Shown here: one piece after another, positions 54,062 to 62,947 of the stretch | Layout of the letters: each line of letters starts with the position of its first letter | Position numbering within the stretch: the stretch's first letter is position 1 | Origin: Photobacterium swingsii | GTDB lineage: Bacteria > Pseudomonadota > Gammaproteobacteria > Enterobacterales > Vibrionaceae | Length of the DNA stretch: 64,000 bases | Assembly (NCBI RefSeq): GCF_024346715.1 | Contig: NZ_AP024852.1 | Coordinates: 2,232,001-2,296,000 of the forward strand | Direction: 5' to 3' | The notes under the pieces: model-generated | What the model was told of the DNA's origin: nothing | What the model saw: the letters and a program-made list of their open reading frames with translations, nothing else | The model's database searches: none | Translations under genes and position numbers: made by a program

Positions 54062-55762
54062 ATGACTAAGATTGTGATTATCGGTGGCGTTGCAGGCGGT
54101 GCATCTGCAGCAGCTCGCGCACGTCGACTAAGTGAAGACGCAGAAATCATCATGTTTGAACGTGGTGAATTTGTTTCTTTTGCCAATTGTGGCCTGCCCT
54201 ACCATATCGGTGGTGATATCCAAGATCGTAGTAAACTCCTGCTTCAAACACCCGATAGCTTTCTCGCGCGCTTCAAAGTTGATGTTCGTGTCATGAACGA
54301 AGTGACCAGTATCAACCGTGAGCTAAAAACAGTCACAGTCAAAAACCTACTCGATAATAGTGAGTACACCGAGAGCTATGATTTTCTGCTACTAAGCCCG
54401 GGCGCGGGCCCTATTGTTCTGCCAATCCCAGGGGTACAAAACCCGCTGACGCATAGTCTTCGTAGCATTCCAGATATGGACCGTATTCTCCAGACCATCG
54501 AAACCAACAATGTTGAGCATGCAACCGTAGTAGGTGGCGGTTTTATTGGTCTTGAAATGATGGAAGCTTTCCACCAACGAGGCATTAAAACAACCTTATT
54601 AGAACTGGCTGACCAAGTGATGACCCCTGTCGATAAAGAAATGGCCGGCTTCGCTCACAGTGAAATTCGAAACCATGGCATCGATCTACGCTTAGGCGTT
54701 GCTTTATCAGGCGTTGAGTATGTACCAGAGACCCACATCGCAAGCGAAGATGCGGGTGAAAATACCCAACATCAGCATATCAATGGCCACCTCAACCTTA
54801 CGTTGAGCAATGGGGAATCGTTAAAGACTGATCTACTGATTATGGCGATTGGCGTTCGCCCTGAAACCACACTTGCAAAGAATGCGGGGCTCAAAATTGG
54901 GGATCTAGGCGGCATTTGGACAACCCCTAACCTACAAACCAGTGATCCTGCAATTTATGCCGTGGGCGATGCTATTGAAGAAACAGATTTTGTTACAGGC
55001 GAGCAGACCATGGTGCCACTAGCAGGCCCTGCGAACCGACAAGGCCGGATGGCAGCAGATAACATGATGGGCAGAAGTGAAAGCTATCAAGGTACGCAAG
55101 GCACCGCGATTTGTAAGATTTTTGATTTAGCCATTGCTTCCACGGGCAAGAATGAGAAACAGCTGCTACGCGACGGTATTGATTTTGAAAAAGTGTATGT
55201 CCATACCGCCAGCCATGCGAGCTACTACCCTGGCGCCGAAATTGTGTCTTTCAAAATGCTGTTTGACCCAAAAACAGGCAAAATCTTAGGCGCACAAGCC
55301 GCAGGTAAAGACGGTGTTGATAAGCGTATTGATATTATGGCTGTCGCACAACGTGCTGGAATGACAGTCGAACAACTTCAACACCTAGAACTAACCTACG
55401 CGCCACCATACGGCAGTGCTAAAGACGTGATCAACCAAGCTGCTTTTGTTGCTAATAACATCATTAACGGCGATGCCACACCTATCCACTTTAATGAAAT
55501 AGACCAGCTAACGGATAACCAAGTACTACTTGATGTGCGCAACCCAGCTGAACTGGAAAATGGCTATATTGCAGGTGCATTGAATATTCCGGTAGATCAA
55601 CTTCGCCACCGCATGCACGAACTACCGAAAAACAAAGAGATCGTAATTTATTGTCAGGTAGGTTTACGCGGTAATGTGGCCTACCGTCAGCTCGTCAATA
55701 ATGGCTTTACAGCGAAAAACCTGATTGGCGGCTACCGTACTTACATCACTGCCAAGCAATAA
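54062..55762 (+). CDS. CoA-disulfide reductase fused to a rhodanese domain (NAD(P)H-dependent persulfide/CoA-disulfide reductase)
   Basis: 566 residues from the ATG at 54062 (AGGAG five bases upstream; the GTG at 54056 overlaps it). FAD fold 'IVIIGGVAGGASAAARARR', the single redox cysteine C43 in 'SFANCGLPYHIGG', NAD fold 'VVGGGFIGLEMMEAF', 'AVGDAIE' and dimer domain follow. Residues about 470-566 are a rhodanese domain with C531 in 'IVIYCQVGLRGN'. Known relatives (Shewanella Npsr, CdrA fusion) reduce CoA persulfide, polysulfide or disulfide to H2S. Together with the YeeE pair it forms a reduced-sulfur locus. Confidence 0.92.
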   Translation: MTKIVIIGGVAGGASAAARARRLSEDAEIIMFERGEFVSFANCGLPYHIGGDIQDRSKLLLQTPDSFLARFKVDVRVMNEVTSINRELKTVTVKNLLDNSEYTESYDFLLLSPGAGPIVLPIPGVQNPLTHSLRSIPDMDRILQTIETNNVEHATVVGGGFIGLEMMEAFHQRGIKTTLLELADQVMTPVDKEMAGFAHSEIRNHGIDLRLGVALSGVEYVPETHIASEDAGENTQHQHINGHLNLTLSNGESLKTDLLIMAIGVRPETTLAKNAGLKIGDLGGIWTTPNLQTSDPAIYAVGDAIEETDFVTGEQTMVPLAGPANRQGRMAADNMMGRSESYQGTQGTAICKIFDLAIASTGKNEKQLLRDGIDFEKVYVHTASHASYYPGAEIVSFKMLFDPKTGKILGAQAAGKDGVDKRIDIMAVAQRAGMTVEQLQHLELTYAPPYGSAKDVINQAAFVANNIINGDATPIHFNEIDQLTDNQVLLDVRNPAELENGYIAGALNIPVDQLRHRMHELPKNKEIVIYCQVGLRGNVAYRQLVNNGFTAKNLIGGYRTYITAKQ

Positions 55763-55806
55763 GCTAAATACGTAAAAGTACAGTACTGATCAGCGGAAAC
55801 ATAGAT

Positions 55807-55834
55807 AAGGAGTGATATGTCGCTCCTTGTTTAT
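55807..55834 (+). terminator. Probable terminator after the CoA-disulfide reductase gene
   Basis: AAGGAG-tgatatgtcg-CTCCTT followed by a T-rich stretch, 45 bp past the stop. Further imperfect hairpins to 55980 may serve the convergent wax-ester synthase gene. Confidence 0.65.
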
Positions 55835-55982
55835 ATTTGTATAGAGGAATAATACGCAAAAAAAAGCCGCAGCCAAAGCCACGGCAAACGCTAGAATAAA
55901 AGTGATGGTAATTTCATAAAGCGCGATTTGATAGAGCGCTCTTTCGTGAAGCACTCTCTCTAAAGTGCTTCAAATATCAGAG

Positions 55983-57665
55983 TTAAACTTCCATAGCTCG
56001 AGATTGTGTCGCATTACCTTCCTTAATTGGAAGGGGGTCTATGTCTTGATTAACCGCCTCGACACTTGGATCAATCTCAATTTGAGACGATAATTTGGCT
56101 GTCAGTGCCGCTAATTGTTTTTCAAGCTCTGCCACTTTATGCTGCTTTTCACGCAATAAACGCTCAAACTCTTCATCTTCAGGTGTTAAAGACTGTTGCG
56201 CAGCAGAAACAGCCACTTCGATCGCCAACTCTTCTTCATTTGGCTTATCAACACGCTCACCGACTTCAAAACAAGCCGCTTCAAATATCTCTTGTTGTAG
56301 TTCTTCAAACGCTTCTTGCATGTAATCTGCAATCACTTCAAAACCCGGTAACGATTGGCTACAAGCCACTAATGAGTAATACATGGTGTCGCCATTACTG
56401 AAGAAAGTAATATTGAGCGTTTGTCCCGGCATAAGCACAGACACCGGGTACTGCTGCTGTACTTTTGCACCCATGAAGTAAAGTTGTTCTTTTTCCCCAG
56501 GAACATTAGAAATCAGCAAGTTAGTGGTGGTCGGCACATAATTATTAACGCCGAGCTTGCCTGTTATCAAAGAGATACCATTCACCAACAAAGAGTAGTT
56601 AATGTAAGCATCGGGGGAGATAGCCAAGGCTTCACGCTTAAGATCATTAGTCGCGGTTTGAATCGCCTCTAGACGCTGTAATGGCGTAAGGTTCGGACGA
56701 CCCAATTCCACATTACCAATCGTCATTTTATTACCATGACCCGCAGTCGATTCTGCTTTACTGCGTAAGTTAATTGGCATCATAGCAATAAGCGGTTTGC
56801 GTAATGGCTGCGCTCTATCATTCAAATAACGGTTTAGCGCAATATCCGATACCGTGTAGAGAACATCATTCATCGACGCACCTGTTATCGTGCGTAAATG
56901 CTTAATTTGTTTGATCGAAAAATCGCCTAGGCTCAGTGCACGATTACGCTGAGGGTTGGCATTAAACGGCGTTTTCGGCGCAGAGAAAGGCAAGGCTAAA
57001 TCACTGTGACCGAGATTGACGGCTTTCATTGCCAGCTTAGTGCCTAAGCGGAACATAGATGGCAGTAGAGAAATCTGCTTCGATGCTTTAGTCACAGTTT
57101 TCATGACCATTTCGGTCAGGTGATGTTCCTGCTGACGCTGCGACGATGTCTTACGTAAATCATGTTGCCATAATGGCGCATTAAAAGATTCTTCAATATC
57201 AGGGGAGCAACTAGAGGTAAACATCTTACTTGCTCGAATACCATCAGCAACCGCATGGTGCATTTTCATCATTAATGCAACACGGTTTCCTTCTAGGCCA
57301 TCAATCACCCATACTTCCCATAGCGGTTTAGCACGGTCAAGTACCTGCCCATGAATGCGACCCGCCACTTTTTGCAATTGTGCATCGTTACCAGGAGCTG
57401 GCAACATAGTAAAACGGATATGATCTTCGATGTTAATACTTGGCAATACATCCCAACGGGGTTTGCCCGTCATACCCCAATTCAGCTTCCAGTTAAAAGG
57501 CTGACACGCATCTGGCTTTTGTAAAAAGCTCGCATAAACATTTTGCGCATAATTTGCCGCATCCTCTTTCGGCGGCTCTAGAATGATCAGCCCAGAAACA
57601 TGCAGAGGCGTTTTCGCTGACTCGAAGGCCACAAAACTAAAATCCAACAGCGACAAGCTCGGCAT
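55983..57665 (-). CDS. Wax ester synthase/diacylglycerol acyltransferase (WS/DGAT)
   Basis: 560 residues. The catalytic 'MKMHHAVADG' motif (H136, H137, D141) is the HHxxxDG signature of the family. 'PLWEVWVIDGLEGNRVALMMK' before it and 'MPINLRSKAESTAGHGNKMT', 'NLLISNVPGEKEQLYFMGAKV' after it are also diagnostic. It esterifies acyl-CoA with fatty alcohols or diacylglycerol to form storage lipid. The last 90 residues, an acidic Glu-rich coiled coil, are an extension beyond the usual 460-470 residue core. Divergent from an acetyl-CoA hydrolase gene. Confidence 0.9.
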   Translation of the reverse strand: MPSLSLLDFSFVAFESAKTPLHVSGLIILEPPKEDAANYAQNVYASFLQKPDACQPFNWKLNWGMTGKPRWDVLPSINIEDHIRFTMLPAPGNDAQLQKVAGRIHGQVLDRAKPLWEVWVIDGLEGNRVALMMKMHHAVADGIRASKMFTSSCSPDIEESFNAPLWQHDLRKTSSQRQQEHHLTEMVMKTVTKASKQISLLPSMFRLGTKLAMKAVNLGHSDLALPFSAPKTPFNANPQRNRALSLGDFSIKQIKHLRTITGASMNDVLYTVSDIALNRYLNDRAQPLRKPLIAMMPINLRSKAESTAGHGNKMTIGNVELGRPNLTPLQRLEAIQTATNDLKREALAISPDAYINYSLLVNGISLITGKLGVNNYVPTTTNLLISNVPGEKEQLYFMGAKVQQQYPVSVLMPGQTLNITFFSNGDTMYYSLVACSQSLPGFEVIADYMQEAFEELQQEIFEAACFEVGERVDKPNEEELAIEVAVSAAQQSLTPEDEEFERLLREKQHKVAELEKQLAALTAKLSSQIEIDPSVEAVNQDIDPLPIKEGNATQSRAMEV

Positions 57666-58126
57666 AAATGATCCTTTTTATTCCTATAACAAATTGCTGT
57701 CTTTACGGTAACAATGAATATTAGATCATTCTTTCTAATTTCTTTCCTTGTACTGTGCTGATGTCACAAAATCACCCGTAAAATCGACTACTAACCGCTT
57801 TTAGATTTCAAGCAATATCAAGTCGTGATTTATATCACGCAATATGAAAGCACCTATCCGTCACCCCTTTATTTATAAGCACTTCAATAAAAACAACCGG
57901 GCTAAATCACTGATTGAAACTATTGCAATATGCGGCTAGCAACAAGCGATACATACTCCACAGTATGTGCAGAAAGGATGTGACTGGAGTCAACAAATTG
58001 CATAAAGAACAGTGTATCACTCAAAAATAGAATGAATGCTCTATTCTTTCTTCCAATAATAACAATTTAACAACAAACAAAAAATATTACTGCTCATCGC
58101 TAATACCGATAACAAAGGAATGTGAT
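57666..58126. other. Divergent promoter region of WS/DGAT and acetyl-CoA hydrolase genes
   Basis: 461 bp with no gene. It contains a CRP/FNR-like palindrome (57824-57839) about 160 bp from the WS/DGAT start and 290 bp from the other. The rest is A+T-rich and no second operator was recognised. Confidence 0.45.
57824..57839. promoter_or_regulatory. CRP/FNR-type palindrome
   Basis: CGTGAT-TTAT-ATCACG is a perfect palindrome. As a CRP site (TGTGA-n6-TCACA) it matches 8 of 10; as an FNR box (TTGAT-n4-ATCAA) the inner TGAT-n4-ATCA is intact and only the outer bases differ. It could join storage-lipid or acetyl-CoA metabolism to carbon status or oxygen. Confidence 0.5.
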
Positions 58127-60379
58127 ATGTCTGTACTTGAACTCGTTGAAACGCATCCTGCTCATCTTACGCCTCTCATGGCGGGCAACTCTGTATCTCA
58201 TACAAAACCACCAGCGACTGTTTTCGATCACCACGATGATCTTGTTGATCAAGTTATTGCTACGGTAGGCAAAAAGATCGTATTAGGACTCCCACTTGCG
58301 ATCGGTAAACCTATTGCTTTCGCTAATGCCCTTTATCTACGAGCAAAAGAAGATCCTTCTATATCACTCACTATCGAAACAGGCATCACATTAGAAAAAC
58401 CAGCGGGTAAATCAGCTTTAGAGAAAAACTTCCTGCAACCTTTTGTCGATCGTGAATTTGCCGATGTCCCTGACATCGAGTACATGAAAGACATTCGCAG
58501 TGGCAATTTACCGCCGAATGTCCAAGTTTGTGAGTTTTTCTTCAAAGCGGGCAGTTGTTTGAATTCCAAACAGCAACTCAACTATACCAGTACAAACTAC
58601 ACCCATGCAGTTCGCGATCTCCTTGATAAGAAAGTAAATGTTATCGCACAACTGATTGCATCACGTACTTGTGACGGCGTAACAACCTACAGTTTATGCA
58701 GTAACTCTGACTTGGGTTTAGACTTAATTCCTGAATTAGATAAATTAAAAGCGGAAGGTAAACCTATTGCTGTTGTGGGAGAAGTAAATACCAACATGCC
58801 TTTCATGTATAACCACGCTGAGCTTCCTTCTAATGCCTTCGATTTTGTTTTAGACGCAAATAGCAAAGCCGATCACCAAGACTATGCCATCTTTGCTGCA
58901 CCGAATATGGCTATTTCTCCAGAAGATCATTTGATCGGTTTATACGCCAGTACTTTAGTAAAAGATAACGGTACCTTACAAATTGGTATTGGATCACTCA
59001 GTAGTGCACTCACCTACAGCACGCTCGTGCGCCACCAACACAACACTGAATACCAACAGATGTTGAAAGCCTTAAAGGTCAAAGAGAGATTCCCGATCAC
59101 TAGCCTTGTTGGTGATACTGAACCTTTCTATCATGGCTTATACGGCTGTAGTGAACTCATGGTCGATGGCTTCATGCACTTGTATCAAGCAGGTATTCTA
59201 AAACGACAAGTCTTCGAAGACGTTGCACTGCAACATTTATTAAATAACGGCAAAATCACTACCGACGTATCTATTTCTACACTATTGACCCTTTGTGACC
59301 ATAAGATCATCACGCCATTCCTCACCGAAGAAGACGTCAATTACTTACTAAAAATTGGCGTATTGAAGCCCGAAGTTTGCTATCGCAACGGTACCCTGAT
59401 AATTAACGGGCATAAAATTACAGCCAACTTACACGATGCACAGTGCCTTCAAGACATCAGTAAATACTGCTTAAACGATAGCTTACAAGGCGGCATTGTC
59501 ATGCATGGCGCTTTCTTTATCGGCCCACAAGAGTTTTATCAAAACTTGCGTGACTTAACACCAGAGGAGCATGAGCATTTCTGCATGACAAGCGTGAACT
59601 ATGTCAATGACCTCTACGATCATATGCTTGGCAGTCAGAAACTAAAACAAGTGCAACGTCAGCATGCCCGCTTTATTAATTCAGGCATGATGGTAACACT
59701 CGATGGATCGGTTGTTTCTGATGCACTTGCTAATGGCCAAGTTGTCAGTGGTGTGGGTGGCCAATACAATTTTGTCGCGCAATCGCACCAACTGCCTGAT
59801 GCTCGTTCAATCATTAAAATCCGCAGTACCTGCGTCCGTGGCGGTAAGCTACAGTCGAATATCTTGTTCAACTATGGCCACACCACAATTCCGCGCCAAC
59901 TCAGGGATATTGTTATCACCGAATACGGTATTGCGGATTTACGCAGTAAGCCGGATCACGTGGTTTACACCGAACTCATTAAAATTGCAGACTCTCGCTT
60001 CCAGCAGCAACTTTTATCTGAAGCCAAAGCCGCAGGTAAAGTCGCGAAGGATTATCAAATCCCTGCTGAGTTTGCGAACAATACACCGGATTCAGTCAAA
60101 GCCTTCTTGGCCCCCTACACCAAACTTAACTGGTTCCCAGCCTTCCCATTTGGTTGTAGTTTTACCGACGAAGAACTAACAATAGGTAAAGCGCTTAAAA
60201 AACTGAAAAAGGAAACAGCTAGCCCTACTGGTAAATTACAAGCTATCGCCCGCTCACTCGTAGTAGGAAAACCAGATGAAGAGCAAAAATGTTTATTAAA
60301 ACGTATGCGCCTTGATGAACCAAAAACACTCGAAGAACGTATTACACAAAAACTATTACTGAGTGCGTTCAAACATTAA
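58127..60379 (+). CDS. Acetyl-CoA hydrolase/transferase family protein, long form
   Basis: 750 residues, well above the roughly 500 of typical acetyl-CoA hydrolases. 'VNTNMPFMYNHAELPSNAFDFVLDANS' region, 'LIGLYASTLVKDNGTLQIGIGSLSSALTY' and later 'GVGGQYNFVAQSHQLPDARSIIKI' plus 'VITEYGIADLRSK' are the CoA-transferase class I landmarks (the last holds the conserved C-terminal domain). It hydrolyses acetyl-CoA or moves CoA between acids. The N-terminal 100 residues and a 60-residue Lys-rich tail are extra. AAAGGAATGTGAT is the ribosome site. Confidence 0.85.
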   Translation: MSVLELVETHPAHLTPLMAGNSVSHTKPPATVFDHHDDLVDQVIATVGKKIVLGLPLAIGKPIAFANALYLRAKEDPSISLTIETGITLEKPAGKSALEKNFLQPFVDREFADVPDIEYMKDIRSGNLPPNVQVCEFFFKAGSCLNSKQQLNYTSTNYTHAVRDLLDKKVNVIAQLIASRTCDGVTTYSLCSNSDLGLDLIPELDKLKAEGKPIAVVGEVNTNMPFMYNHAELPSNAFDFVLDANSKADHQDYAIFAAPNMAISPEDHLIGLYASTLVKDNGTLQIGIGSLSSALTYSTLVRHQHNTEYQQMLKALKVKERFPITSLVGDTEPFYHGLYGCSELMVDGFMHLYQAGILKRQVFEDVALQHLLNNGKITTDVSISTLLTLCDHKIITPFLTEEDVNYLLKIGVLKPEVCYRNGTLIINGHKITANLHDAQCLQDISKYCLNDSLQGGIVMHGAFFIGPQEFYQNLRDLTPEEHEHFCMTSVNYVNDLYDHMLGSQKLKQVQRQHARFINSGMMVTLDGSVVSDALANGQVVSGVGGQYNFVAQSHQLPDARSIIKIRSTCVRGGKLQSNILFNYGHTTIPRQLRDIVITEYGIADLRSKPDHVVYTELIKIADSRFQQQLLSEAKAAGKVAKDYQIPAEFANNTPDSVKAFLAPYTKLNWFPAFPFGCSFTDEELTIGKALKKLKKETASPTGKLQAIARSLVVGKPDEEQKCLLKRMRLDEPKTLEERITQKLLLSAFKH

Positions 60380-60409
60380 TGAAATGATAGAAGCAATGTA
60401 GGTACTGTT

Positions 60410-60550
60410 ATGACGAAGAAGTACAAGGAAATTGCCCTGTGCCCCTATGCGGCCATTTGGGGCTGTATGAAGTGCCCTGTCAAGCGTGTGTGCCCAGGCA
60501 AAACAACCATTGGCGACAAACCAATACAACCCATAAAGCGTAAGCGCTAA
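60410..60550 (+). CDS. 46-residue cysteine-rich small protein
   Basis: ATG at 60410 to TAA at 60550, 30 bp after the acetyl-CoA hydrolase family gene and followed by a hairpin. The peptide contains C11, C19, C22 and C28 ('LCPYAAIWGCMKCPVKRVCPG') and a basic end 'PIKRKR'. Four Cys in C-x7-C-x2-C-x5-C order suggest a zinc or iron-sulfur site. Same strand and spacing suggest co-transcription. I do not recognise the family; the ribosome site (AGGT) is modest. Confidence 0.6.
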   Translation: MTKKYKEIALCPYAAIWGCMKCPVKRVCPGKTTIGDKPIQPIKRKR

Positions 60551-60558
60551 CCATAATG

Positions 60559-60577
60559 GAGGAGGCAATGCCTCCTT
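60559..60577 (+). terminator. Hairpin after the Cys-rich small ORF
   Basis: GGAGGC-aat-GCCTCC, 9 bp beyond the small ORF stop, with only a short T-rich tail. It bounds the acetyl-CoA hydrolase/small ORF unit. Confidence 0.65.
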
Positions 60578-60652
60578 CATTTGTTTTCAGCAAAATAAAA
60601 CAACTCACCTACACTTAACACATCTGACCACTTATAGCGGACTCCTATTGCA

Positions 60653-61327
60653 ATGGAAGCATACTTACAAGCGACCCCGTATTTTGACTATCAGAACCCA
60701 CTTATCGAACAGTTATCTCGCCAAGTAAGTGGGGCTAATGATCGTGAAAAAGCAGTCAGTATTTATTATTTAGTGCGCGATGGAATCAAATATAACCCGT
60801 ATACATTAAAAGATGGGTTAGGCAGCTTGAAGGCCAGTTATTGCCTTGAGCATCACCAAGCGTTTTGTATTCCCAAATCAGCCCTAATGGTGGCCTTATG
60901 TCGAAAACATGAGATCCCAGCCCGTATTGGTCTTGCAGACGTGATCAATCACCTTTCAAGTCCCAAGTTGATTGAATGGTTAAGAACCGATTACTTCGCA
61001 ATGCATGGTTATGCTGACGTGTACATAGAAGGAAAATGGATAAAAGCGACACCTGTTTTTGACCAAGACTTGTGTACAAAATTTGGCGTACACCCACTCG
61101 ACTTTGATGGTAAATCTGACGCTATCTTACAGGCGAACACTGCTGACGGTAAAAAGCATATGGAATACGTTAAGCAACACGGAACATTTGACGATATGCC
61201 CATCGCTTTAATTTTACAAACTGTAGAAGCCGTCTATCCGCATCTACTACAAGACTTTGCAACTGCGTTTACTCAACCCTCTCACGATAAACAAACAGCC
61301 TCAGAATGGAACCCTAAACAGGATTAA
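60653..61327 (+). CDS. Transglutaminase-like (papain-fold) protein
   Basis: 224 residues, no signal peptide. The catalytic triad can be read as C72 ('HHQAFCIPKSALMVALCRKHEIPARIG'-type block), H118 ('YFAMHGYADVYIEGKW') and D137 ('KATPVFDQDLC'). This is the transglutaminase-like superfamily, which in bacteria includes peptidases and amidases; the substrate is unknown. It is cytoplasmic, unlike many relatives. Separate unit between terminators. Confidence 0.85.
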   Translation: MEAYLQATPYFDYQNPLIEQLSRQVSGANDREKAVSIYYLVRDGIKYNPYTLKDGLGSLKASYCLEHHQAFCIPKSALMVALCRKHEIPARIGLADVINHLSSPKLIEWLRTDYFAMHGYADVYIEGKWIKATPVFDQDLCTKFGVHPLDFDGKSDAILQANTADGKKHMEYVKQHGTFDDMPIALILQTVEAVYPHLLQDFATAFTQPSHDKQTASEWNPKQD

Positions 61328-61678
61328 TTATTTATTATCAAGAACATGAAGCAGCTCAAAATTCAAACAGATCATCTATGATAGCTTAACATTCAAGATG
61401 TAACATTTACTCACGCTTTCTGTAACACAATGGTGACCTTTATGAGCAGCCGTTTTACTACACAATTGCGATACGAGAATTACTATCGTCTTTGAACGAT
61501 AATGTGCGCTGGCAGTCTGTACAGCACTCAGCAATTCCTCCCTCACACCACGCTTCGTTTCCACCTCCATATTACGGTGCCCGATCCAGGGTAATTCTAA
61601 AGACCTTCCTACTCTGCGGCGATATGCCTCGTCTCGCCCAATTATTTACACCGTAATCAGTAATGGTAAGGAAATCAT
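61328..61678. other. Intergenic region upstream of the PTS IIC-like gene
   Basis: 351 bp with no gene. A weak ATTAC...GTAAT dyad lies near 61572-61596. It should contain the promoter of the downstream gene; ribosome site GTAAGGAAATC before 61679. No known riboswitch recognised. Confidence 0.4.
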
Positions 61679-62701
61679 ATGGAAATTTTAATGGGTATCG
61701 CTGCGTTATTAGCAGCTTTATGTTTATTCTCACTGTTTAGTTTTAAAGCCCCTAATGGAAGTGCTGCAATGAGCGGTTTAGCCGATGCGGCTATCGCGAC
61801 TTTCTTAGTTGAAGCTATTCATAAATACGTAATGGGGAATTTGTTTGGCATCGGCTACTTAGCCGAATTCGGTAACATGGTTGGGGGGATGGGAGGAATC
61901 GCCGCTGCAACTTTGGTCATGCTCCGCATGGGTATCCAACCTGTTTATGCCATAGTGACAGGTCTTGCGATGGCAAACCTTGGTATTCTTGAAGGCTTTA
62001 TTGTCGGTTATCTGTTCTCTTTCTTTGTCCCTCTTTTCAAAAAGTATTTACCAGAAGGGGTCGATGTCATCGTGGGTGTATTAACACTAGCCCCACTTGC
62101 CAGACTGCTAGGTATCTTTATTAGCCCGGCTTTAGAAATGTTAATGGGAACGTTGGCGAATATGATCACAGAGGCAACCTTACTATCGCCTCTTGCTATG
62201 GGCTTTATGCTCGGCGGGCTAATTAAAATGGTATGTACTTCACCACTCAGCTCAATGGCACTTACCGCGATGCTTGGCTTAACAGGCTTACCTATGGGGA
62301 TCGCAGCAATGGCGTGTGTCGGTGGTTCTTTTACCAATGGGTACATTTTCCACAAACTAAAACTGGGTAAATCAAGTAACACTATCAGTGTAATGTTAGA
62401 ACCATTGACTCAAGCACACATAGTGACACGCAACCCTGTACCTATCTTCATGTCAAACTTCATTGGTGGTGCTTTTGCAGGCACAATTGCTGCCTACTTC
62501 GGTATTGTGAATGATGCTCCTGGCAGCGCAGCGCCAATTCCAGGGCTACTGGCCTCTATCGCTTTCAACGCACCACAAACGCTATTTATGGCAACCGTTG
62601 CCGCCGCATTTGCAGGTTTACTTGGTGGAGTGATCGGCCATCAAATCTACAAACGTGTACTGGCGGAACGTATCCCTCTTCAGCAATTTGCAAATGGTTA
62701 A
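61679..62701 (+). CDS. PTS IIC / PfoR-like membrane protein
   Basis: 340 residues, about nine hydrophobic helices, glycine-rich ('EFGNMVGGMGGIAAATLVML', 'GLAMANLGILEGFIVGYLF', 'PLAMGFMLGGLIKMVCTSPLSSMALTAMLGL' in parts). This matches the PTS_EIIC_2/PfoR family, called a PTS sugar transporter subunit IIC. No IIA or IIB domain gene is adjacent, so phosphotransfer is not assured and the substrate is unknown. Confidence 0.82.
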   Translation: MEILMGIAALLAALCLFSLFSFKAPNGSAAMSGLADAAIATFLVEAIHKYVMGNLFGIGYLAEFGNMVGGMGGIAAATLVMLRMGIQPVYAIVTGLAMANLGILEGFIVGYLFSFFVPLFKKYLPEGVDVIVGVLTLAPLARLLGIFISPALEMLMGTLANMITEATLLSPLAMGFMLGGLIKMVCTSPLSSMALTAMLGLTGLPMGIAAMACVGGSFTNGYIFHKLKLGKSSNTISVMLEPLTQAHIVTRNPVPIFMSNFIGGAFAGTIAAYFGIVNDAPGSAAPIPGLLASIAFNAPQTLFMATVAAAFAGLLGGVIGHQIYKRVLAERIPLQQFANG

Positions 62702-62734
62702 TTTAGACCAAGTAAATAGATTCAAATAACCCAA

Positions 62735-62762
62735 AAGCCACTCACTAAATATGAGTGGCTTA
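62735..62762 (+). terminator. Hairpin after the PTS IIC-like gene
   Basis: AAGCCACTCA / TGAGTGGCTT 10-bp stem, 34 bp past the stop. The T-tract is absent, so termination strength is unclear. Confidence 0.6.
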
Positions 62763-62935
62763 AATGTTCCTGCTCACCGCTCATTCCCCTCTCGCCTATA
62801 CCGTAACGACATACCTTAAATACACCACACACATAACCATATTGAGAATAAGGTCAAATTTCACAACAAAATCATGACACCAGATCTTATTTCCAGTGCT
62901 TTATTTTGATTTACCTGCTGTTTGATAGGAGTATT

Positions 62936-62947
62936 ATGCGCAATTAA
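62936..62947 (+). other. Three-codon minigene overlapping the next start
   Basis: ATG-CGC-AAT-TAA with AGGAG five bases upstream; its stop shares the A of the next ATG at 62947 (TAATG). The better ribosome site therefore serves the minigene and not the main ORF directly. It may couple or limit translation of the binding-protein gene. Confidence 0.4.
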
